Assembly: GCA_030247555.1 (NCBI GenBank)
Contig: JAOTSD010000040.1
Span: forward strand, 1-35,253
Origin: Siculibacillus sp.
GTDB taxonomy: Bacteria; Pseudomonadota; Alphaproteobacteria; Rhizobiales; Ancalomicrobiaceae
Length of the DNA: 35,253 nt
Direction: 5' to 3'
Position numbers and translations under genes: made by a program. Position 1 is the stretch's first letter. Every line of letters begins with the position of its first letter. Below are positions 28,801 to 35,253 of this stretch, in pieces. The notes below the pieces were generated by a model, which saw only the letters and a program-made list of their open reading frames with translations, had not been told where the DNA came from and did no database searches.

Positions 28801-31800
28801 CGAAGAGACGCAGATCCGCGGGCTCACCACCACCCATATCGCGGCGCTGACCACCACTCAGGTCGCGGCGCTGCCGGCCGAGGACGCCGCGGCGTTCACC
28901 GCGACCCAGATCGCGGCGTTGACGACGCCGCAGGTCGCCGCCCTCTCCGCCACGGCGCTCGGCGCACTCTCGGCGACCCAGCTCGGCGCCCTCTCCACCA
29001 CCCGCATCGCGGCGCTGACGGCGACGCAGATGCAGGGGATGAGCGCCGAGAGACTCGCCGATCTGTCGACGACCGCCTTCGCCGCGTTGACGGCGACGGC
29101 GATCGGCGGGCTCTCGACGACCACCATCGCCGAGCTCTCCGCCACGTCGATCGGCGCCCTGTCGACCACCCAGTTGCGCGGGTTGACGGCGGCGCAGGTG
29201 GCGGCGCTCGACGGCGAGCGGATCGCCGCGCTCGACGCCACCCGCATCGCGGCGCTGGCGGCGGCGCAGATCCGCGGCCTGACGACGACGGCGCTCGCCG
29301 ATCTCTCGGCCACCCAGGCGGCGGCCCTCACCTCGACCCAGATCGGCTGGCTCACCACTTCGACCGTCGCCGGGCTCGGCGAGACCCAGATCGCGACGCT
29401 GACCGCCACCCAGATCGCCGGGCTGGCCACGACGCAGCTCACCGCCCTCGCCACCACCGCGGTCGCGGCGTTGAGCGAGACGAGCATCGCGGCGCTGACC
29501 ACCACGCAGTTGCGTTCGCTGACCAGCACCTCCGTCGGGGCCCTCACCATCACGCAGGTGGCGGCGCTCTCCGAGACCCAGCTCGCCGCCCTGACCCCGA
29601 CCCAGATGAAGGGCTTCGGCGAGGAGGCGCTGACCTCGCTCACCGGCACCCGGCTCGCCGCCCTGACCGCCACCGAGATCGGCGGCCTGACCGGCACGCA
29701 GCTCGCTTGGCTCGGTGAGACCCAGATCGCGGCGCTGACCACCACCCAGGCTCGCGGACTGGGAGCGACGGCGCTCGCCGCTCTCGCCGACACCCAGGTC
29801 GCAGCCCTGACCACCACCCAGATCGCGGGGCTGTCCACCACCCAGATCGCCGGACTGCGCGCCACCACGGTGGCCGCGCTCTCCACCACCCAGATCGAAG
29901 CGCTCGATGCGACCCTGATCGCCGCGCTGTCGGCGACCGGCGCGGCGGGCCTGACGGCCGAACAGATCGCGGCGCTCGATGCGACCGCGATGGCGGCGTT
30001 GACCGCCACGGCGTTCGGCGGGCTGACCACCTCGGCGCTCGCCGGGCTCGACGCCACCGACCTCGCCGGCCTGTCGACCACCCAGATCCGCGGCCTGACC
30101 TCGACCGCGATCGGCTCACTCGACGCCACAGGCTTCGCCGCGCTCGGCACCCGGCAGATCGCGGCGCTGACCGGTGGCCAGATCACCGGCCTGACCGGCG
30201 ATCAACTCGCCTCGCTCGACGCCACCCGGCTGGCGGCGCTGACCACCACCGGGATCGCCTCGCTCACCGTCGAGCAGATCGACGAACTCTCCGCCACAAC
30301 GATCACCGGCCTCACCTCGACCCAGGCCAAAGGGCTGACCGCCACCCAGATCGCCTCGCTCTCGACCCGACAGGTGGCGGCGATGGAGGCGATGGATCTC
30401 GCGGCGCTCTCCACCACCGCGATCGGCGGGCTCGACGCGGCGCAGGTGGAGAGCCTCTCGGCGACCGCGATCGCGGCGCTCTCCGACGCGCAACTCGCCG
30501 CCCTCACCACCACCGCGATCGCCGGCCTCGCCACGGCGCAACTGGCGGCGATGAGCACGACGCAGATCCGCGCGCTGACTGCGACGCAGATCGCCGCCTT
30601 CGGCGAGACCCAGATCGAGGCGCTGAGCGGCGACCAGCTGGCGGCGTTGACTGCGACCGAGGTGCGGGCCCTGACGTCGACACTGGCGGCGGCACTCGGC
30701 ACGACCGGGCTCGCAGCCCTGGGCACCCGCCAGATCGCCGCGCTGACCGCGACGGCGGCGGCCGGCCTCACCGACACGCAGATCGCTTCCCTCACGACGA
30801 CCGCCTTCGCCGCCCTCGGCGCGGCGGCGATCTCCGGGCTCACCACCGAGCGGATCGCGGGCCTCGGCGCCACTCGCCTCGCCGAACTCTCCACCACCCA
30901 GATCGCCGGTCTCACGGCGACGCAGGTGGCCTCGCTCACCACGACGCAGATCGAGGCGCTGACCACCCGGCAGATCGCGGCGCTCGACGCCACCCGGATC
31001 GCCGGCCTCACCGCCGATCAGCTCTCCGCCCTGAGCGCCACCCAGTCGGCGGCGATCGCCACCACCCGGATGGCGGCCCTGACCACCACCGCGCTCGCCG
31101 GGCTGACGGCGACCGACATCGGCGATCTGGCGACCGCTCAGTTGCGGGCGATGACGGCCGGCCAGTTCGGCGCGTTCGCCGACAGCCAGATCGCGGCGCT
31201 CTCCACCACCCAGATCGCGGCCCTGACCACCACCGGCCTCGCCGGGCTCGGCTCCGCGCAGGTGGCCGCGCTCACCGGCGAGCAGTTCGCGGCGCTGGCG
31301 GCCGATCAGGTCGCTGCGATCTCGACCTCGGCCCTCGAGGGTCTGACGCCGACGCGTCTGGCGAGCCTCTCGACGACGCGGCTCGCGGCCTTCTCCACCA
31401 CCCAGTTCGCCGCCCTCGCCGACACCCAGATCGCCGCTCTCGACACGACGCAAGTCGCCTCCCTCGACGCCACCCGGGCGGCGGCGTTGTCGAGCACCGG
31501 CCTCGACGGCCTGACCGCCGGGCAGATGGCGGCGCTCTCGACCACGGCACTCGCCGCACTGTCGGCGACGCAGGTCGGCTCGTTGAGCGAAACCCAGCTC
31601 GGGGCGATGTCCCCGGCGCAGATCGCGGCACTGACGACGACGGCGCTGCGCGGCCTCGACGCGACCGGGGTCGCGGCCTTCACCGAGACCCAGATCGCCT
31701 CGCTCGACACCGCCCAACTGGCGGCGCTGACCGCGGCCGCCTTCGCCGGCCTGACCCGGACCGGCATCGCGGCGCTCTCCACCGAGCAGTTGCGCTCCAT

Positions 31801-34800
31801 CTCGGCGACCGAGATCGGCGGTCTCACCTCCACTCAGGCCTCGGCGCTGACCGGCGAACAGGTCGTCGCCCTCGCCACCACGCAGGTGGCGGCACTCTCG
31901 GCCACGGCCCTCGACGGGTTCTCCGCCTCGCAACTCGCCACCCTGACCACGACCCAGGTCGCCAACCTCGGCTCGACGCAGTTCGCCTCGCTCGACACCA
32001 CCCAGGTCGCGGCGCTCTCCACCGAGCAGATCGGGGCGCTCTCCACCACGGCGCTCGCCGGCCTCTCGGCGGCGCAGATGGCCGATCTGTCGCTCGACCA
32101 GTTGGCTCGCCTCTCCGCCACCCAGATCGCCGCCCTCACCGCCACAGCGGTCGGCGGTCTCACCGAGAGCGAACTCGCCGCCCTGACCACGACACAGCTC
32201 GCCGCCCTCACCGCGACCGAGATCGGCGGGCTGACCACCACCCAGATCGGTGCGTTGACGGCGACGCAGCTCGCCACGCTCTCCACCACCCAGATCCGTG
32301 GCCTCACCCCGACCGAACTCGGCGCGCTCACCGCGACGCAGATGGCGGCCTTCGGCACCACCCAGCTCGCCGGGCTCTCGGCGACGCAGATCCGCAGCCT
32401 GACCGCCGGCCAGACCGAGGTGTTCGACGCGGCGCGGCTGGCGGCACTCTCCACCACCCAGATCGCGGCGATCTCGTCTTCGGGCCTCGACGGGCTGACC
32501 GAGACGGCGATCGCCGCGCTCGCCACCTCGCAGGCGGCGGCTCTGGCGGCGAGCCAGATCGCGGCGCTCGACGCCACCGCTCTGGCGGCCCTGACCACCA
32601 CCCAGATCGGCGTCCTGACCACCTCCGCGATCGGCGGCCTGACCGCGACGCAGGTGGCCGACCTGTCGCTCGACCAACTGGCGGCCCTCGCCACCACCCA
32701 GATCGCGGCGCTCGCCACCGATGCGATCCGCGGCCTGACCGAGACCGAACTCGGCGCCCTCGCCACCACCCAGTTGCGGGCCCTGACCACCACCGGCATC
32801 GCCGCCCTGACCGCCGGCCAGGTCGAGGACCTCGGCACCGCCCAGCTCGGGCGCCTGACCACCACCCAGATCGCGGCGCTGTCGACCATCGGCATCGCCG
32901 GGCTGACGACGACGCAGATCGCCTCGCTCGCCACCTCGCAGGTGGCGGCGCTCGCCACCACCGAGTTGCGCGCCCTGACCGAGACCCAGATCGCGGCGCT
33001 GACCGCCGAACAGATCGGGCATCTCTCGGCGGCGCGGATCGCCGGGCTCGCCGGCACCCAGGTCGCGGCCTTCTCGGCGACGCAGTTCGCCGCGCTCTCA
33101 ACCACCCAGATCTCGGCCATCTCGGCCGGCGCCATCGGCGCGCTGACGAGCGAGCGCATCGCCGGGCTGACCACGACCCAACTCGCCGCCTTGACCGCGA
33201 CGGAGATGGCCGGCCTCGTCGGGACCCAGGTGGCGGCCTTCTCGGCCGCGCAGATCGCGGCGCTCACCACGACGCAGATCCGCGGCCTCGGGGCGGACGG
33301 GGTGGGGGCGCTCTCCACCTCCCAAGTGGCGGCGCTGCCGGCGACCCAGATCGGGGCGCTCGCGACCTCGCAACTCGCCGCTCTCGCCGACACCCAGGTG
33401 ATCGCGCTCGGGGCGAGCGGCGTCGCGGCCCTTTCGGCGACGCAGATCGCGGCGCTCTCGACCACCGGGATCGAGGCACTGACCGCGACCGAGATCGGGG
33501 CGCTCTCCACCACTCAGATCGCCGGCCTCACCGCGACGCAGATGGGGGCGTTCGGCGCCGGCCAGATGGCGGCCTTCTCCTCGACCCAGTTGCGCGCCCT
33601 CACCACCACCGAGATCGGCGGTCTCGGCGGAGCGCAGGTGGCGGCGCTCGGCGCGGATCAGCTCGCCGCGTTCTCCACCACCCAGTTGGCGGCTCTCGAT
33701 GCCGAGGGCATCGGCGGCCTGACCACCACGGCGCTGGCGGCGATGGCCACGACGCAACTCACCGCGCTCTCGGCGACGGCGGTCGCGGCGCTCTCCACCT
33801 CCCAGATCCGCGCCCTGACCGAAACGCAGGTCGGCGCTCTCACCACCACCCAGGTCCGGGCACTGGCGGCGAGCGGAGTGGGCGCCCTCGGCGCCACGCA
33901 GATCGCCGCGCTCGGCACGCGTCAGGTCGCGGCGCTGACCACCTCGGCGATCGCCGGGTTGACGGCGACCGGAGTGGCGGATCTTTCCGTCACCCAACTC
34001 GGGGCGATGAACACCAGCCAGATCGCGGCGTTGGCGACGACGGCGATCGCCGGGCTCGCCGTCGCCGACTTCGCGGCGCTGACCACCCGCCAGCTCGCCT
34101 CCTTCACCGCGGAGCAGATCGGCGCCCTGACCTCGACCCAGATCTCCGGGCTCGACGCCACCCGCCTCGCGGCGCTGACGGTGACCGAGATCGCCGGGCT
34201 CACCTCGACGCAGGTGGCGACGCTCTCCGCCGGTCAGTTCGCCGCCTTGGCGACGACTCAGATCGCGGCGCTGTCGACCTCTGGCATCGCCGGGCTCGAC
34301 GCAACCGACATCGCCGGGCTCACCTCGACGCAGTTCGCCGCGCTGACCTCGGCCCAGATCGGCGCCCTCAACGCCACCCAGATCACCGGGATGAGCGAGA
34401 CCCGGCTCGCCGCGCTCACCACCACCCAGATCGCCGGCCTCGCCGCCACCGGCGTCGGCGCCCTCACCTCGACCGGGATCGCCGCGCTGGGTACCCGGCA
34501 GATCGCGGCGCTGACCACCTCCGCCCTGCAGGGACTGACGGCGACGCAGGTCGACGGGCTGACCACCACCCAGATCGCCGCGCTCACCACCACCCAGATC
34601 GCCGGGCTCGGCACCGCCGCGATCTCCGGCCTCGACGCCCGCGAGTTCGACGCCTTCACCACCACCCAGCTCCGCGCGCTGACCGCCACCCGCCTCGGCG
34701 CCCTCGGCACGACGCAGATCGCGGCGCTGTCGACGAGCCGCATCGCCGATCTTTCGTCGGCTCAGATCGCGGGCCTGCTCGACATCCAGGTGGCGGCGCT

Positions 34801-35253
34801 CTCCGCCGACCAACTCGCCGCGCTGTCGACCACCGCGATCGCGGCGCTCTCGACGAGCGGCATCGAGGGGCTGACCGCGACGCAGTTCGCCGCTCTCGAC
34901 GCCACCCGGATGGGGGCGCTGACCACCACTCAGATCGCCGCCCTGTCGCCGACGACGCTGGCGGGAGCGACCTCTACGGCGCTCGCCGGCCTCACCACCA
35001 CGCAGTTCGCGGCGCTGACCGGCGGCCAGATCGGCGCGCTCACCTCCACCCGGATCGCCGAGCTCGATGCGACCCGGATCGCGCTCCTGTCGGAAACGGC
35101 GATCGCCGGCCTCGCGTCGACCCAGGTCGCTGCGCTGACCACCGGCCAGCTCGCGGCGCTGTCGACGACGCAGATCGCCGCCCTGTCGGCGGCGGGGGCG
35201 GCCGGGCTCGGGGCGGCGCAGGTCGATGCGCTCGGCGATGCGCAGATCGCGGC
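25886..35253 (+). CDS. Giant octapeptide-repeat protein (partial, runs off the right edge)
   Basis: One frame is open from the GTG at 25886 to the window end, at least 3,122 residues with no stop. The protein starts MPSISSLTSISSY and enters repeats at residue 14 at the latest. The unit is 8 residues: position 1 T/S (also D or G), 2 T/A/S, 3 T, 4 mostly Q, 5 I/L/V/F/M, 6 A/G/R, 7 A/G, 8 L (also M or F). Examples are TTTQIAAL, STTQVAGL and DATRIAAL. I noticed no Cys, two Trp, a few Lys and hardly any aromatics besides Phe. There is no N-terminal signal peptide, so a Sec-independent route such as type I secretion, or a cytoplasmic role, is more likely than Sec export. From memory, unchecked, similar Q-x-x-x-L octads occur in large proteobacterial proteins that end in calcium-binding segments. 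The C terminus and function are unknown. Confidence 0.88.
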   Translation, partial: MPSISSLTSISSYTATQIAGLSTTDIADLSTADIQSLSTTQVAALTGDQISALVPSQFVFSASQLSVFSEVQIGAMEPEDIAVLTTTQLRGLSATDLADLTTTQFAALTATQLGSLTAIQLRGLTTTEVAALSTTQAAGFASTQLASLTSTQIGALTTTVIAALSAAQVTGFGRATMTSLSTEQMAALAATQIGAFTSTAIKALSSEQIAALTVDQIGGLTATQIGMLATTQVAALTIAEIGTLSTTQIRGLTTASVAALSESQIAAFTAEQVAGFGTTQIRGLTATQVDGLTTTQFEALTSTQFAALTTTQVAGLSAEDLAAMSAEEFAALTSTALSGLDATLIASLSVDKIAALTTTQITGINRAGLAALTAAQFATLSSTQIGALTTTQTSGLTTTEISALGVEQASGLSSAQVSALTTTQVTALTTTTIAALGALQLRGLQTTDLATLATEQLRALSTTQLAGLSTTQIRALTTTQVADLTATQFEALTSGQIAALTPAQIQALTDTELAALVDTRLAAMTSTGIGALATSQIALLTTTQIAAMSTTQVAGLERADVAALGAEQIAALAATQLAALGVTGFGGLSATDVAGLSVSQIAGLAATQMAAMSTTQATGLSTAQMAAMSTTQVRALATGVVGQLTAEQVGALSTTQIAAISARQVAALTVDRLNELDATRLAALTSTSLSGLTTTQLNQLTTTGLAGLTSTQLTGLTTTQIGALDADHVAALTTDQVAGLTTTQLGGMRSTQVAALAATQIAALTATQMAAMPALAFTGLTETQIRDLDLAHLSALTATAIAALTTTAVAAMSATDLAALATTQFTALNGAALKALSATQIAALATTQIAAMGSGPVRGLTSDQFGALTAEQLAALSATALSGLTSTQIQTLSTTVFAALTATQLRGLTSTQIGQLGADQLSSLNETQIGGLTTAQIAGLGSTALAVLDSTALAALSQAQVAAIRATALGGLEETQIRGLTTTHIAALTTTQVAALPAEDAAAFTATQIAALTTPQVAALSATALGALSATQLGALSTTRIAALTATQMQGMSAERLADLSTTAFAALTATAIGGLSTTTIAELSATSIGALSTTQLRGLTAAQVAALDGERIAALDATRIAALAAAQIRGLTTTALADLSATQAAALTSTQIGWLTTSTVAGLGETQIATLTATQIAGLATTQLTALATTAVAALSETSIAALTTTQLRSLTSTSVGALTITQVAALSETQLAALTPTQMKGFGEEALTSLTGTRLAALTATEIGGLTGTQLAWLGETQIAALTTTQARGLGATALAALADTQVAALTTTQIAGLSTTQIAGLRATTVAALSTTQIEALDATLIAALSATGAAGLTAEQIAALDATAMAALTATAFGGLTTSALAGLDATDLAGLSTTQIRGLTSTAIGSLDATGFAALGTRQIAALTGGQITGLTGDQLASLDATRLAALTTTGIASLTVEQIDELSATTITGLTSTQAKGLTATQIASLSTRQVAAMEAMDLAALSTTAIGGLDAAQVESLSATAIAALSDAQLAALTTTAIAGLATAQLAAMSTTQIRALTATQIAAFGETQIEALSGDQLAALTATEVRALTSTLAAALGTTGLAALGTRQIAALTATAAAGLTDTQIASLTTTAFAALGAAAISGLTTERIAGLGATRLAELSTTQIAGLTATQVASLTTTQIEALTTRQIAALDATRIAGLTADQLSALSATQSAAIATTRMAALTTTALAGLTATDIGDLATAQLRAMTAGQFGAFADSQIAALSTTQIAALTTTGLAGLGSAQVAALTGEQFAALAADQVAAISTSALEGLTPTRLASLSTTRLAAFSTTQFAALADTQIAALDTTQVASLDATRAAALSSTGLDGLTAGQMAALSTTALAALSATQVGSLSETQLGAMSPAQIAALTTTALRGLDATGVAAFTETQIASLDTAQLAALTAAAFAGLTRTGIAALSTEQLRSISATEIGGLTSTQASALTGEQVVALATTQVAALSATALDGFSASQLATLTTTQVANLGSTQFASLDTTQVAALSTEQIGALSTTALAGLSAAQMADLSLDQLARLSATQIAALTATAVGGLTESELAALTTTQLAALTATEIGGLTTTQIGALTATQLATLSTTQIRGLTPTELGALTATQMAAFGTTQLAGLSATQIRSLTAGQTEVFDAARLAALSTTQIAAISSSGLDGLTETAIAALATSQAAALAASQIAALDATALAALTTTQIGVLTTSAIGGLTATQVADLSLDQLAALATTQIAALATDAIRGLTETELGALATTQLRALTTTGIAALTAGQVEDLGTAQLGRLTTTQIAALSTIGIAGLTTTQIASLATSQVAALATTELRALTETQIAALTAEQIGHLSAARIAGLAGTQVAAFSATQFAALSTTQISAISAGAIGALTSERIAGLTTTQLAALTATEMAGLVGTQVAAFSAAQIAALTTTQIRGLGADGVGALSTSQVAALPATQIGALATSQLAALADTQVIALGASGVAALSATQIAALSTTGIEALTATEIGALSTTQIAGLTATQMGAFGAGQMAAFSSTQLRALTTTEIGGLGGAQVAALGADQLAAFSTTQLAALDAEGIGGLTTTALAAMATTQLTALSATAVAALSTSQIRALTETQVGALTTTQVRALAASGVGALGATQIAALGTRQVAALTTSAIAGLTATGVADLSVTQLGAMNTSQIAALATTAIAGLAVADFAALTTRQLASFTAEQIGALTSTQISGLDATRLAALTVTEIAGLTSTQVATLSAGQFAALATTQIAALSTSGIAGLDATDIAGLTSTQFAALTSAQIGALNATQITGMSETRLAALTTTQIAGLAATGVGALTSTGIAALGTRQIAALTTSALQGLTATQVDGLTTTQIAALTTTQIAGLGTAAISGLDAREFDAFTTTQLRALTATRLGALGTTQIAALSTSRIADLSSAQIAGLLDIQVAALSADQLAALSTTAIAALSTSGIEGLTATQFAALDATRMGALTTTQIAALSPTTLAGATSTALAGLTTTQFAALTGGQIGALTSTRIAELDATRIALLSETAIAGLASTQVAALTTGQLAALSTTQIAALSAAGAAGLGAAQVDALGDAQIA
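25925..35253 (+). repeat. 24-bp coding tandem repeat, about 388 units in the window
   Basis: The unit is a degenerate 24-mer centred on CTGACCACCACCCAGATCGCGG. A single 7-residue unit (VPSQFVF, residues 54-60) shifts the phase once. From residue 61 (about 26066) to the edge every unit is exactly 24 bases, about 382 units. I checked the phase of the Leu codon every 120 bases from 26279 to 35159 and it never moved. Synonymous changes are frequent (ACC/ACG, GCG/GCC, CTG/CTC/TTG), while Gln is nearly always CAG. The low-complexity repeat leaves several other frames open on both strands; these are shadows. Confidence 0.95.

Noticed and set aside
25750-29718. Very long plus-strand open frame rich in Arg, Asp and His (1,322 codons)
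   Set aside because: It is a shadow of the 24-bp repeat in another frame. Its composition follows from reading the Thr-Gln-Ala-Leu codons out of frame, and the proper frame shows position-specific conservation.
25805-35142. Several long minus-strand open frames, up to about 1,010 codons, across the repeat region
   Set aside because: The repeat unit lacks stop codons in most frames, so antisense frames stay open by composition. None has a start signal or a recognisable protein.
25925-35253. CRISPR-like regular array
   Set aside because: There are no spacers between repeats, units are degenerate at third codon positions, and the period is exactly eight codons of one open frame.

Overview
This window comes from a GC-rich alphaproteobacterium, most likely a facultatively fermentative member of the Hyphomicrobiales (Rhizobiales). 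The lineage is inferred from protein style, GC content, possible CtrA-type boxes and the neighbouring glycerate kinase and pyruvate kinase genes. I cannot name the species. I saw no rRNA, tRNA, insertion sequence or CRISPR array.

Positions 1-5142 (minus strand) hold a type I secretion cassette: an ABC exporter with a C39-like domain, an HlyD-type adaptor and the start of a Sel1-repeat protein. Upstream of it is a soluble chemoreceptor-like protein with its signalling hairpin at the N terminus and a Cache-like sensor at the C terminus. Positions 5489-15971 (minus strand) form a central-carbon and fermentation block, read in the order pflB, pflA, ackA, pta, a CBS-domain protein, a frameshifted glycerate 2-kinase and pyruvate kinase. 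Together these turn pyruvate into formate, acetyl-CoA, acetate and ATP, and feed glycerate and PEP into pyruvate. An AEC-family transporter (minus) and PEP carboxylase (plus) follow, divergently arranged.

Positions 20668-24742 (plus strand) carry a globin-MCP-PilZ chemoreceptor, a PfkB-type sugar kinase and a ModA-like binding protein without an obvious signal peptide. A crotonase-family enzyme lies on the minus strand at 24797-25591.

The last quarter, from 25886 to the right edge, is the outstanding feature. One plus-strand reading frame stays open for at least 3,122 codons and runs off the window. It consists almost wholly of an 8-residue (24-bp) tandem repeat with consensus T-T-T-Q-I-A-A-L. 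From residue 61 to the edge about 382 consecutive octads keep exact register. The gene has a good GTG start with a ribosome binding site, and a well-spaced sigma-54 (-24/-12) promoter match lies 52-67 bases upstream of the start. Its protein has no N-terminal signal peptide and enters the repeats almost at once. It may be a giant surface or secreted fibre exported by a type I system, but its C terminus is not visible, so that is inference.
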